From Planctomycetota bacterium (GTDB lineage Bacteria; Planctomycetota; UBA1135; GCA-002686595), in assembly GCA_016712565.1 (NCBI GenBank), contig JADJQU010000031.1:1-64000 (forward strand): a stretch of DNA of 64,000 nt, in the 5' to 3' direction. Within the stretch, counting starts at the first letter, position 1, and each line of letters opens with the position of its first letter. Shown piece by piece: positions 37,887 to 46,745 of this stretch. A program made the translations under genes and the position numbers. The notes under the pieces were generated by a model. The model did no database searches. It saw nothing but the letters and a program-made list of their open reading frames with translations, and was not told the origin of the DNA.

Positions 37887-39200
37887 ATGAAGTCGCCCGC
37901 GCGCTCCCTGTTGCTCCTCGCGGCTCTCCTGGCCGGTTGCTCGCCGGATCCGAGCCCGGGGGCCGACTCTCAGGGCCAGGGGGGCGCCGCGCCGCCGCCG
38001 GGCAAGTCGCCGGCACGGCCCAGCTTTCCCCAGCAGTTGCCCCATTCCTCCGACCCGCGCGTGGCCGCCTGCGCGGACGCCCTGGAGGCCGGGGACCTTT
38101 CCAAGGTCCAGGAGCTGCTGCTTTCGCTGGGCGAAGAGGGCGGTTCGGACACGGTCTGCCTGCGGGCGCGCCTGCTGGCGTCCCAGGGCGACGCCGTCGG
38201 AGCCGTGCGCGACCTGGAAGCGGCCCACAAGCGCTGGCCCAACCAGGGCGCGATCTTCGCCACCGCCGCCGAAATTCACGCCGCGGGCGGGCGGCTCGAA
38301 ACGGCCCGCGAGGAAATTCGCGCCGGTCTCGCCGCCGCCGGTCCCACGCCGGACCTTTCGCGGGCCCGGGGCGTGCTGCTGCTCCTGCAGCAGGGCGGGG
38401 CCGAAGCCGGACTGGCCCACCTGCTCGAGGCTCGACAGGCGGATCCGGGGCTCTTGTTCTGCCGCGGCCCCCAGGCCGAAGCCCACCGGCTGCTCGCCAC
38501 CCAGGCCCTGGCCAAGCCCGATCCTCGCCGGGCCCTGGTCCACGCGCGGGAGGGGCTGGCCCAGGAGCCCGATCACCCCGAACTGAAGCTGCTCCTGGCC
38601 GACGCCCTGGTGGCCGTCGGCGACTACGACGCGGGGCTCCCGGCCTACGAGGAGCTCGCGCGCGGCGGCCGCGACCTGGGTGCCTCCCTGCGGCTCACCT
38701 ATCAAAAGGGCGCCACCAGCGCCCTGGCCGAGGGACGCAAGGACGTGGCCTTCGAGCGCTACCTGCGGGCCCGTCAGTTGGGCGCCTCCAATGAGGAACT
38801 CGGCTTCGGCGCCCACGTGCTGCGCGCCGCGGCGGAGGCGGCCCAGCTCGCCGCGGACCAGGCCCATGAGCGGGAGGATTTCGCCGCGGCCCGCGAGGAG
38901 TTGAACAAGGTCCTGCGCATTCTCCCGCGCTCCGTGGGCGCCAGGAACCAACTGGGCGTGGTCTGTTTTCGCGCGGGCGACTTCAGCGCCGCGAGCGAGG
39001 CATGGCGCGCCGTGCTGGACCTCGCCGCGGCGGACCAGGTCGAGCTGCCCGAGCCGGTGCACCTGAACTTGGGGCGCGCCCTCTACGCCCAGGGAAAACT
39101 GCCCGAGGTGCGCGAGGTGCTCGAAGCCTATCTGGCCAAGGAACCCACGGGGACTTGGGCCGAGGACACGCGCGCGATGCTCGCCAAGCTCGACGGCTGA
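37887..39200 (+). CDS. TPR lipoprotein
   Basis: 437 residues. It starts MKSPARSLLLLAALLAGCS with a canonical lipobox (LAGC, Cys 18), a flexible Gly/Pro/Ser linker to about 50, then about 380 residues of tetratricopeptide repeats (VCLRARLLASQGDAVGAVRD; KLLLADALVAVGDYDAGLPA; NQLGVVCFRAGDFSAASEAW; LNLGRALYAQGKLPEVREVL). Likely anchored to a membrane as a scaffold. It is divergent from the glycosylase and is followed by the foldback repeat. Confidence 0.85.
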   Translation: MKSPARSLLLLAALLAGCSPDPSPGADSQGQGGAAPPPGKSPARPSFPQQLPHSSDPRVAACADALEAGDLSKVQELLLSLGEEGGSDTVCLRARLLASQGDAVGAVRDLEAAHKRWPNQGAIFATAAEIHAAGGRLETAREEIRAGLAAAGPTPDLSRARGVLLLLQQGGAEAGLAHLLEARQADPGLLFCRGPQAEAHRLLATQALAKPDPRRALVHAREGLAQEPDHPELKLLLADALVAVGDYDAGLPAYEELARGGRDLGASLRLTYQKGATSALAEGRKDVAFERYLRARQLGASNEELGFGAHVLRAAAEAAQLAADQAHEREDFAAAREELNKVLRILPRSVGARNQLGVVCFRAGDFSAASEAWRAVLDLAAADQVELPEPVHLNLGRALYAQGKLPEVREVLEAYLAKEPTGTWAEDTRAMLAKLDG

Positions 39201-39251
39201 GGGCCGGGCCCGGACAGGCGCCGCGACGACCCCGGGGCGCACTTCTGGATC

Positions 39252-39445
39252 AGCGCCTTAGCTCGACTTATTCACGAGCTTTGAGCGAAACCCACGACCA
39301 AGCTTGGCTGGCAAGGCGCGACGACGCGTTCTCCCGCAGGCGACCTGCAGGTCGCCGAGGACCGAACGCGCCGGCGCAACGCAGTCCAGACGGGCTTGGG
39401 CGGGGGTTGGAGCCGGAGCTCATGAATAAGGCGGGCTAGAGCGCT
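39252..39445. repeat. foldback (MITE-like) element with 29-bp terminal inverted repeats
   Basis: The left arm 39252-39280 and the right arm 39417-39445 are inverted copies that match at 24 of 29 positions and share CTTATTCA-y-GAGCT. The inside also pairs with itself: CGCGTTC against GAACGCG, and an 18-bp perfect palindrome GGCGACCTGCAGGTCGCC at 39339-39356. So nearly 194 bp can fold into one long hairpin. It has no coding capacity. The right arm reaches into the end of the next gene and supplies its stop codon (39436-39438). Candidate non-autonomous mobile or REP-like element. Confidence 0.6.
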
Positions 39446-40568
39446 TCCTTGCCGCCCAATTCGCGGTAGCGGGCGTGGAGTGTCTGGGCGCGCGCCGTTT
39501 CGCCCGCCCGGGCCAGGATTCTGGCCAGTTCCAGATGGGCGCCGGCGCTGATGCGCGGCTCGAGCTTCGGGTCGGCCACCAGGAGTTCCAAGTCGCGTCG
39601 CGCATCGGCCTCGCGGTTTTGGACGCGCGCGATCACGGCGCGATTCATGCGCGCGATGGGCAGTGCGGCGTCCAGTTCCAGGGCTCGGTCGTAACTGGCC
39701 CGCGCGCCGTCCAGATCCTCGAGCTTGCGCAGGGTCTCCCCGCGGGCGAGCCACGCGGGCGCGAACTCCGGCGCCAGGGCCAGAAGTTCGTCGAGCACCT
39801 CACGCGCCGCGCCGAGGTTGTCGATTTCCAGCCAAAGCTGGGCCAATCCCAGGCGCGGCAACGGCTCCTTGGGCTGCTCGCGGATCTGCAGGCGCCGCAC
39901 GCGATAGAAGGCATGCCACCGGCCCAGTGCGTCCTCCCGGGCCGCGCACTGCTGGGCCCGGGCGGTGTCGCCCTTGCGCAGGGCCGCCTGGGCCAGCTGG
40001 TGCCAGGCCGAGGGTGCTTCCGCGGCGTGGGGCTCCAGGGCGAGGAACCTCTCGAACAGGGGGGCCGCCCGGTCGTAGTCGCCGAGGCGCGCAGGGCCCG
40101 GCCCGCGACCCAATGGGCCTCGGCCGTGGCGGGGGAGCGCAGATTCGTCGCGCCGCGATCGAGCAGCAGGTCCAGCGCGGCCTCCAGTTCGTCCTCCTCC
40201 AGCAGCAGTCGCGCCCGCTCCGCGGTGACGAATTCCGGGGGCATGGCCTTGGGCCGGCTCGCCAGCAGTTGCTTCGCCGCCTCCCGTTCGCCGCGGGCGG
40301 CCAGGGCCCGCGCGAAGAGGGCCAGGGCCCGGGAGTCGTGCTCCAGGTCGCCCCCCGGGGCCATGCGCGCCCGACCCTCGTCCAGCACTTCGCCAGGAAA
40401 GTCCAGTTCCAGGCTTTCCCGCCAGCGGGCGAGCAGCGCCGCGCGTTCCGCGTCCTTGACCTGGGCCGAGGACGGCTCCGCGCCCTGGGCCGGCGCGGCC
40501 CGGCCCCCTGACCCCGGGACCGGCGGCGTGGCCCCGTGGGCCAGCGCGAGCAGCAGGGCCGCGATCAC
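39436..40568 (-). CDS. exported TPR protein (one-base frame break)
   Basis: About 377 residues. GTG 40568 overlaps the stop of the VCBS gene (GTGA), so the two are coupled. The N-terminus (VIAALLLALAHGATPPVPGS) is a short signal peptide. TPR-type repeats follow: ARALAARGEREAAKQLLASR, RARLLLEEDELEAALDLLLD, then after a one-base break near 40090 RLGDYDRAAPLFERFLALEP, RLGLAQLWLEIDNLGAAREV and ARGETLRKLEDLDGARASYD. The stop TAG lies in the right arm of the foldback repeat. It probably acts with the VCBS/ASPIC protein encoded upstream. Confidence 0.78.
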
Positions 40569-42535
40569 TGGAAGGGCTCCTCGCCCACGAGGCCCGCGCC
40601 CTCGCGCAGAGTGAGCCTCCGTCCGGCGCGACCGGGGCCCAGCTGCTCGCGGGATCCGGAGGGCCAGAGCACCTCCAGGTTTCCGTACTCCTCGTCCTGG
40701 CCGAGGCCGAAGTGGATCCAGGGCGTCGAGGCCGACTGGTACCCCTGGGCGGTCTGCACCTCGGACATCTGTCGCGTCCGGCCGTCCTTGCCGGTCAGAA
40801 TCAGGCGCGCCCCGCGACCGTCCCGCGGCGTGCGCGGGCCCTTTTCCGCCGCGGTTTCCGGCCCCAGGCAGCGCACCGAGAGGCCGTGGCCCGCGGCCTC
40901 CGTGCGATTGATTCCCAGGGCCGCCGGTCCGTCGATGCGCGCCAGCACGAGGTCCAGATCTCCGTCCCCGTCGAGGTCGCCCACCGCCGAGCCACGGGCG
41001 CCCAGGGGGGGAGCCAGCAGGGAGTTCGGCCCCTCCGGCGCCACGCGCTGCACGCGTCCCTCGGCGGGGAGGCGCCACAGGGTCGCAGCCTGCCCGTAGC
41101 TCGTGCCCGTCCCCGGTGCATCGGCCTGGGGATAGACGTGGCCGTTGCTGGTGAAGAGCTCCAGCCGCCCGTCCTGATCCACGTCGAAGAGGTGCACGCT
41201 CCAGGAGAGCAGCGCCAAGGTCTCCCGTCCGAGTCCCAGGCGATGGGTGCGGTTGTCGAACCCCCGCGGCGCGCCGAAGAACAACTCGGTGGGCTCCCCG
41301 GAGAAATTGGTCAGGGCGAAATCGAAGGCCCCGTCCTGGTTCACGTCGCCGACGGCCACACCCATGCCCGCCTCGGCCGCGCCGTCCATGCTCAGGGCCA
41401 CGTTCGCCGCATAGGCGAAGTCGCGGAAGCGGCCCGAGCCGTCGTTGATCCAGAGGCAGTTGGCCACACTGTCGTTGGCCACGTACACGTCGGAGTCCAA
41501 GTCCCCATCGGCGTCGAAGACGGCCAGGCCCAGGGTGTAGCCCGGCACCTGACCCGCAAGGGCCGTCGAGGTGCGGTCCTCGAACGAACCATCTCCGCGG
41601 CCGAACAGCAGGCGGTTCGACTGGCGCGGCAGCCCGTGGGGGCCGCAGAACACGGACTGACCCTTCCAGCGGCAGGGGACGGCCAGGGAGCCTTCGCCCA
41701 CTTTCCCCAGGGGCGGCGCCGCCGGGTCCAGGCCCACGTACTGACCCACGAACAGGTCGAGACGTCCATCGCGGTCGAAGTCGGCCAGGGCGAGGGACGT
41801 GGTCCAGGCGGGGAATTCCGCGCCGGCCTCCCGCGGACCACCGGCAGTGAGCTTGGCTCCCCGGGCGCCGCTCGCGGGCTCGATCAGATCCGAGCGCGGG
41901 GCGGGGGCCAGGCGGCCGTCGGCCCCCTGGAGCAGCAGCTCCAGTGCGCCGAAGCCCCCCGCGACCAGGTCGTCGTCGCCATCGCCGTCCACGTCGCCCG
42001 TGGCGAGTCCCGTCCACCAGCCCGAGAGTCCCGGGCCCGCGGCGCGGGAGAAACGGCCCCGGCCGTCGTTGAGGAACACCTCGAGGTCCGCCCCGGGGCC
42101 CGAGAGCAGGGCCCCCAGGCTTCCCAATCCCTGGCTGAAGACCACGTCCAGGTCGCCGTCGTTCCCCAGGTCCAAGAGCGCGACCCCGGCGCCGTTGGCC
42201 TCTAGAATCGTGGGCTTGCCGGGTTCCCCCGAGCGATTCACGTAATCAAGCCCCCGCTCCCGGGCTTCGTCCTGCAGCAGGATCCGCGGCGGGGACCCCC
42301 GCGGCGCCGTTTTCGCAGCGCCCGCGGGCGCGGAGCCGGGGCCCGCGGCGGAGGGCAAGCGGGGTGACGGCGTGGAACCCGGTCCCGTGGCGCCCTGCGC
42401 GGGGGCGGGCCCTTCCGGTTCGCCGGAGCCGCCACAGGACGCGGCGAGGCTGCCCAACAGGACCAGGGTCCAGCGGGCTCGCCGGTGGGGGCGGGGGCCG
42501 GGCCCGGCGGAAGTCCGGGTCGGAGGGGCGGTCAA
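40565..42535 (-). CDS. VCBS/FG-GAP repeat lipoprotein with ASPIC/UnbV-type C-terminus
   Basis: 656 residues. Starts TTG at 42535; a basic segment and LVLLGSLAASCGG give a lipoprotein-like signal. Calcium-binding FG-GAP/VCBS loops recur along the chain: DLGNDGDLDVVF, DVDGDGDDDLVAGG, DFDRDGRLDLFVGQ, DVNQDGAFDFALTN, DVDQDGRLELFTSN, DLDGDGDLDLVLAR. Together they predict a beta-propeller. The C-terminus (VQTAQGYQSASTPWIHFGLG, then LEVLWPSGSREQL) is the ASPIC/UnbV module. Proteins of this kind coupled to TPR partners are common in Planctomycetes; the role is unknown. Confidence 0.88.
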   Translation of the reverse strand: MTAPPTRTSAGPGPRPHRRARWTLVLLGSLAASCGGSGEPEGPAPAQGATGPGSTPSPRLPSAAGPGSAPAGAAKTAPRGSPPRILLQDEARERGLDYVNRSGEPGKPTILEANGAGVALLDLGNDGDLDVVFSQGLGSLGALLSGPGADLEVFLNDGRGRFSRAAGPGLSGWWTGLATGDVDGDGDDDLVAGGFGALELLLQGADGRLAPAPRSDLIEPASGARGAKLTAGGPREAGAEFPAWTTSLALADFDRDGRLDLFVGQYVGLDPAAPPLGKVGEGSLAVPCRWKGQSVFCGPHGLPRQSNRLLFGRGDGSFEDRTSTALAGQVPGYTLGLAVFDADGDLDSDVYVANDSVANCLWINDGSGRFRDFAYAANVALSMDGAAEAGMGVAVGDVNQDGAFDFALTNFSGEPTELFFGAPRGFDNRTHRLGLGRETLALLSWSVHLFDVDQDGRLELFTSNGHVYPQADAPGTGTSYGQAATLWRLPAEGRVQRVAPEGPNSLLAPPLGARGSAVGDLDGDGDLDLVLARIDGPAALGINRTEAAGHGLSVRCLGPETAAEKGPRTPRDGRGARLILTGKDGRTRQMSEVQTAQGYQSASTPWIHFGLGQDEEYGNLEVLWPSGSREQLGPGRAGRRLTLREGAGLVGEEPFQ

Positions 42536-42739
42536 GGCCCCACCTCGGGTCGTCGATCCACGGCGTTGGTCGCGCGTCCGCCCATGCCCCCATCATGGGG
42601 GAGCCGCGGGGCCCGCGGAAGCACGGAACTCGACTCCCCGGACTTCAGCGCCGCGGGGCAGCCTTCCTTGCGTCTTCGGCCCCCCCCCGATACCTTGTTG
42701 CGTCCTCCCGCGCCGCATCAAGTCGGCGCACTCGCCTCC

Positions 42740-43447
42740 GTGAGCCAACGCTCCAAAAACCTGCTCGAGGCCTTCAATCGCTCGAAGGCTCCCGAGAAGT
42801 CACCGGAACCGGTGCCCCAGCCTCGCGGCACCACGCCGCGGGTCGGAGGACCGTTCGCGGATGCCACGCCGGTGGCGAAGGCCGTCCCGCTGGCCAGCCT
42901 TCACGAGAGCCGGCCCGGCAGCGCCGCGGGCACCGGCACGGCGGTCTCGCCCCGGGATCGCTGGCGCCTGATCGTTCTGGGCGCCGGGATCGCCGTGATC
43001 TTCTTCGTCCTCGGCCGCGTGTCGGTGGGTTCAGGGGGCATGGGGGGCACGGTGGGGGCAGCCGAGCCCGAAGCGAGCTCCGGGCGGAACCAGGAGGACG
43101 CGCCGGTGCCGGCCGCGGCCCCCAAGCCGGCCGCGAACCAGAGCCCCCGGGCGGCCCTGACGGACAAGGCCAACCAGTACACCGTGCTCGCCTGCACCTA
43201 CAAGCTGAGCGAGGAGCAGCGCGCCCTCGCCGTGGCGGCCCGCGCCCATCTCCTGGGCCTGGGTTTCCCGGCCGAGGTCTTCGAACACACGCCGAAAAAG
43301 CAGCTCTACCTGCTCGTGGGGGCCGCACCCTCCTCCCGGGACCTGGATGACGTCCTGGGCCGCGTGCGCGCGGCCACCTCCGCCCGCGGGGTGCGCGAAT
43401 TCACGACGGCGACGACCGTTTCGATCGACAAATACGTGCTGCGCTGA
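42740..43447 (+). CDS. single-helix membrane protein with SPOR-like C-terminus
   Basis: 235 residues from GTG 42740. A cytosolic basic/Pro-rich segment (1-75) is followed by one membrane helix (LIVLGAGIAVIFFVLGRVSV, about 77-96), an Ala/Pro/Gly linker and a compact C-terminal domain (about 140-235): QYTVLACTYKLSEEQRALAV, LLGLGFPAEVFEHTPKKQLY and LLVGAAPSSRDLDDVLGRVR. The strand-helix-strand pattern, with the residue order Y-T-V...G-F-P-A...L-Y-L-L-V-G, resembles SPOR domains that bind denuded peptidoglycan. Divergent from the VCBS gene. The SPOR call is by pattern only. Confidence 0.72.
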   Translation: MSQRSKNLLEAFNRSKAPEKSPEPVPQPRGTTPRVGGPFADATPVAKAVPLASLHESRPGSAAGTGTAVSPRDRWRLIVLGAGIAVIFFVLGRVSVGSGGMGGTVGAAEPEASSGRNQEDAPVPAAAPKPAANQSPRAALTDKANQYTVLACTYKLSEEQRALAVAARAHLLGLGFPAEVFEHTPKKQLYLLVGAAPSSRDLDDVLGRVRAATSARGVREFTTATTVSIDKYVLR

Positions 43448-43496
43448 ACGCGCGACGAACACCCAGAACCGACGCCCAGGACCTCCGTTCCCAATC

Positions 43497-43781
43497 ATGT
43501 CCATCCACTCTTCTCTCCGCGGCCTCAGCACCCTGGTCGGCGAACGTTCCGTCTTCACGCGCACGGAGCGTCTGCAGATCCTCGTCAAGAAGGGGCAACT
43601 GGACCCCAAGACGGGCTCGCCGTACCGCATGCCCAAGGTGCGCACGCGCTTCAAGGTCGCGGGCGCCAAGAAGGCTCCCAAGGCTGCCGCGGCTCCGGCC
43701 GCCGGTGGTGCCGCCGCAAATCCGGCCGCGGGTGGCAAGCCCGCCGCCGCGGCCAAGGAAGCCGCGCCGAAGAAGAAGTGA
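43497..43781 (+). CDS. small basic protein (PVC family, TIGR04137 type)
   Basis: 94 residues. The first about 55 match the small basic protein family shared by Planctomycetes, Verrucomicrobia and Chlamydiae: MSIHSSLRGLSTLVGERSVF, RTERLQILVKKGQLDP, then MPKVRTRFKVAGAKK. The rest is a Lys/Ala/Pro/Gly-rich tail of about 40 residues, like a histone H1 tail and longer than I know for the family. Function unknown; a nucleic-acid or ribosome role fits the charge. It is the most useful taxonomic marker in the window. Confidence 0.9.
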   Translation: MSIHSSLRGLSTLVGERSVFTRTERLQILVKKGQLDPKTGSPYRMPKVRTRFKVAGAKKAPKAAAAPAAGGAAANPAAGGKPAAAAKEAAPKKK

Positions 43782-43863
43782 TCGGCCGGGCGCGCGGCGC
43801 CCCCATCGCGCTTCACTTCCCCGCGGCCCCTAGGGTCCGCGCCCTCGCCGCGGTTCAGGCGTT

Positions 43864-43887
43864 GCTCGTCCGGTCCGCCGGACGAGC
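43864..43887. terminator. perfect 10-bp stem hairpin before queE
   Basis: GCTCGTCCGG-TCCG-CCGGACGAGC: a perfect 10-bp inverted repeat with a 4-nt loop, ending 14 nt before ATG 43902. It could end transcription of the small basic protein gene (no T run) or act as an operator or translation-control hairpin for queE. Confidence 0.4.
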
Positions 43888-43901
43888 GGCCCGAGGTCCA
43901 C

Positions 43902-44708
43902 ATGTCTGCCCCGACAACGCTCCAGTCCAGCCAGGAAGCTCCGGTCATGGAGGTCTTCGCCTCGTTCCAGGGCGAAGGGCTGTACGCGGGCGAACCCCAG
44001 GTCTTCGTGCGCCTGCGCGGCTGCCCCCTGCGCTGCCCCTGGTGCGACACGCCGGGTTCCTGGCACGTCCAGCCGGATGCCGAGGCGCGCATTTCCGCCG
44101 CGGCGACCCGTCGGGTGCCGACGCGGGCCACGCCCTTCCAGGTGGCCTGCTGGGTGGCCGAGGTGGAGCAGGGCGCGCCCCGCACGATCAGCGTCACGGG
44201 CGGCGAGCCCCTGATGTGGCCGGAGTTCATCCGCGGGCTTTCGTCCATGGTCGGATCCCGTCGCCTGCACCTGGAGACCGCCGGAGCCCACCCCCGGTCG
44301 CTGGCGCGGGTGATCGACGCGGTCGACCACACGAGCCTTGATTTGAAGCTCCCGGCGGAGATGGGCGAAGTGCAGGAACTCCCGGGCCCCGGGTTCGAGC
44401 CCTCGCCCCGGGACGCGGCGGAATGGCGCGCCGCCCGGCGAGCCTGTCTCGAACTGGTGGCCGGCCGCGACGCCTGCGCCAAGCTGATCGTCGCGGCGGG
44501 CCGTGAGCACGGCGCCTACGAGGAGCTCCTGGCCGATCTGGCGCGCCTGGCCCCGCGCCTGCCCCTGTTCCTGCAGCCGGTGACCCCGGTGGGCCCCGTC
44601 GGCGCTGCGCCGCTGGAGCTCGTGCGCGCCCTGGCCGAGGATGCCCTCGACCTGGGCCTGCGAGTGCGCGTCCTTCCCCAAATGCACCGCGTGCTCGGAG
44701 TTCCATGA
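43902..44708 (+). CDS. queE: 7-carboxy-7-deazaguanine synthase (radical SAM)
   Basis: 268 residues. QueE makes the 7-deazaguanine core for queuosine from carboxy-tetrahydropterin. Seen: FASFQGEGLYAGEPQVFVRL, the cluster motif CPLRCPWCDT (CxxxCxxC), the SAM-binding TGGEPLMWPEF and the C-terminal FLQPVTPVGP. ATG 43902 or ATG 43947 (MEVFASFQGEG, nearer to the usual QueE start) may be used. The stop overlaps der as ATGA. No other queuosine genes are in the window. Confidence 0.9.
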   Translation: MSAPTTLQSSQEAPVMEVFASFQGEGLYAGEPQVFVRLRGCPLRCPWCDTPGSWHVQPDAEARISAAATRRVPTRATPFQVACWVAEVEQGAPRTISVTGGEPLMWPEFIRGLSSMVGSRRLHLETAGAHPRSLARVIDAVDHTSLDLKLPAEMGEVQELPGPGFEPSPRDAAEWRAARRACLELVAGRDACAKLIVAAGREHGAYEELLADLARLAPRLPLFLQPVTPVGPVGAAPLELVRALAEDALDLGLRVRVLPQMHRVLGVP

Positions 44709-46072
44709 ACAGCGTTCGTCACAATCTGCGCCGCGTCGCCATCGTCGGCCGCCCCAACGTCGGCAAGTCGACCCTGCTCAACCGCATGTGCGGTTCCCGC
44801 GTGGCCATCGTCGAGCCGACCGCCGGCGTGACCCGCGACCGCGTCGCCGTGCCCGCGCACCTCGTGTGCGCCTTCGGCGAGCGCTGGGTCGAGGCCATCG
44901 ACACGGGTGGCATCGGCATCGTGGACCGCGACGACCTGGGCGCCGACGTGGAGCGCCAGGTGGCCGCGGCGGTCGAGATGTCCGACCTGATCCTGTTCCT
45001 GGTGGACGCCCGCGACGGTCTGACGCCCCTGGACCACGAGGTGGCCCGGCGCCTGCGCGGCGCCTCCGTGCCGGTGCTCCTGGTGGTCAACAAGGTCGAG
45101 GGCAAGGCCCTGGAGTGGGAGGTGGCCGACTTCCGCAAGCTCGGCATCGCCCGCGGTCCCTTCGCCATCAGCGCCGAAATGGGCTCGGGCACCGATCCGC
45201 TGTTCGAGGAGATCCTGCGCACTCTGCCGCCCGCGGTGGACGAGGAGGGGCCGGCGGAGTCGGTGATGAAGCTCGCCATCGTCGGCCAGCGCAACGCCGG
45301 CAAGTCGACCCTGATCAACCAGCTGGCGGGGGAGGAACGCATGATCGTCAGCGAGATCCCCGGCACCACCCGCGACGCCGTGGACGTGCTGTTCGAGAAG
45401 GACGGCAAGCGCTTCGTCGCCATCGACACGGCGGGCGTCAAGCGCAAGCGCGCGATTTCCGACGCCATCGAGTTCTACGCCGATGCGCGCAGCTACAAGC
45501 AGATCCGCCGCGCCGACGTGGTGGTGCTGATGCTCGACCTGTCGAAGGAACTCTCGGTGATCGACAAGCAGCTCGCCCGCTACGCCGTCGACCACTACAA
45601 ACCGCTGATCATCGCCGGCAACAAGTGGGACCTGGTCAACGAGGCCCAGCGCGAGGAATTCCGCGAGTACCTGCGGGCAGAGCTGACCGGCATCCAGTTC
45701 GCGCCGATCGTCTTCATGACGGCCCTGACCGGCTCGGGCGTCGGCTCGCTGGTCAAGCTGGCCATCGAGCTCTACGAGCAGGCGCGCCAGCGCGTGTCCA
45801 CCGGCGAGCTCAATCGCATCCTGAAGGACGCCACCACGGCCCGGTCGCCGTCCAGCGACGGGCACCGGGTCAAGATCCTCTACGCCACCCAGGCCGAATC
45901 CGCCCCGCCGACCTTCATCGTTTTCGTGAACGACAAGAAACTGATCGGCAAGGACTATCTACGCTACCTGACCAACCGCCTGCGCGAGGACCTGCCCTTC
46001 AAGGAGGTTCCCCTGCACATCGTGTTGCGCGACCGCGACACCCCCCACGCCGACGCCGGAGACAGCCGATGA
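44705..46072 (+). CDS. der: ribosome-assembly GTPase Der (EngA)
   Basis: 455 residues. Two consecutive GTPase domains and a KH-like C-terminus, needed for 50S subunit maturation. Domain 1: GRPNVGKSTLLNRM near 15-28, DTGGIG, and NKVE where NKxD is usual. Domain 2: GQRNAGKSTLINQL near 195-208, DTAGVKRK, GNKWDLV. The KH-like end starts near 365. Its length is normal. The first G4 motif has Glu in place of Asp (NKVE), a conservative change. Coupled to queE (ATGA) and to the lipoprotein downstream (ATGA). Confidence 0.96.
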   Translation: MNSVRHNLRRVAIVGRPNVGKSTLLNRMCGSRVAIVEPTAGVTRDRVAVPAHLVCAFGERWVEAIDTGGIGIVDRDDLGADVERQVAAAVEMSDLILFLVDARDGLTPLDHEVARRLRGASVPVLLVVNKVEGKALEWEVADFRKLGIARGPFAISAEMGSGTDPLFEEILRTLPPAVDEEGPAESVMKLAIVGQRNAGKSTLINQLAGEERMIVSEIPGTTRDAVDVLFEKDGKRFVAIDTAGVKRKRAISDAIEFYADARSYKQIRRADVVVLMLDLSKELSVIDKQLARYAVDHYKPLIIAGNKWDLVNEAQREEFREYLRAELTGIQFAPIVFMTALTGSGVGSLVKLAIELYEQARQRVSTGELNRILKDATTARSPSSDGHRVKILYATQAESAPPTFIVFVNDKKLIGKDYLRYLTNRLREDLPFKEVPLHIVLRDRDTPHADAGDSR

Positions 46073-46551
46073 ACCCCGCACGATCCTGCCTCTTCTCGCT
46101 CACCCTGGCCGCCCTGGCCGCCTGCCAGACCACTCCCGAGCATCCCGAGCAGTGGGTCGAAACCACCGCCGCGGCGCCCACCGACGCGGTGCTCTGGGAA
46201 CTCTCGCTGATGGCGATCGAGGAGCAGGGCTTTCCCGTGGGCGGGGGAGCCAACCCCGCGACGATGACGGCCACGACGGGCTGGCGGCTGTCCCTGGCGC
46301 CCTTCAAGAGCCAGGGGTATCGCGAGCGCGTGCACCTCAAGCTGGAACCGGCCGAGGGCTCGCGCTTCAAGCTCGCCCTGCACGTGCAGCGCGAGACCAA
46401 CGAGAATCTGGCCCGACCGATGGACGTGCGCTACGCCGAGTGGGAGCCCGCGCCCGATGACGAGGCCATGGCCAAGATCCTGATCAGCAAGATCAACGCG
46501 CGCATCGGTGAGAGCCTGACCGTGGGCGAAGCGCCGAAGAAGCGGCGCTGA
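46069..46551 (+). CDS. small lipoprotein of unknown function
   Basis: 160 residues from ATG 46069, overlapping the der stop. MNPARSCLFSLTLAALAACQ is a canonical lipoprotein signal (LAAC, Cys 19). The mature part is a single alpha/beta domain (VLWELSLMAIEEQGFPVGG; ATTGWRLSLAPFKSQGYRER; FKLALHVQRETNENLARPMD) with a Lys/Arg end. No family recognised, though the size and strand pattern resemble small periplasmic lipoproteins. Confidence 0.8.
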   Translation: MNPARSCLFSLTLAALAACQTTPEHPEQWVETTAAAPTDAVLWELSLMAIEEQGFPVGGGANPATMTATTGWRLSLAPFKSQGYRERVHLKLEPAEGSRFKLALHVQRETNENLARPMDVRYAEWEPAPDDEAMAKILISKINARIGESLTVGEAPKKRR

Positions 46552-46745
46552 CCGACCGCGGGGGAACCTCGGGCCGGCCCCGGGGCCGCTCCCGTGGGGC
46601 CAATGCCGGGGACAGCAGCACGGGAGCCGGTCCGGGCCCGGAGTGTGCCGTCGGAGGGAGCCGGGCCCGGGCGCTTCGGCTTCGGGCCCCGGCGGTCGAA
46701 AACAACCCCCTGGCACCTGCCCCGGGCGGGCCCTGTACTACGTCC

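Noticed and set aside
43860..43901. preQ1 riboswitch before queE
   Set aside because: Only a simple GC hairpin is present. The small pseudoknot with an A-rich tail that defines preQ1 riboswitches is missing.
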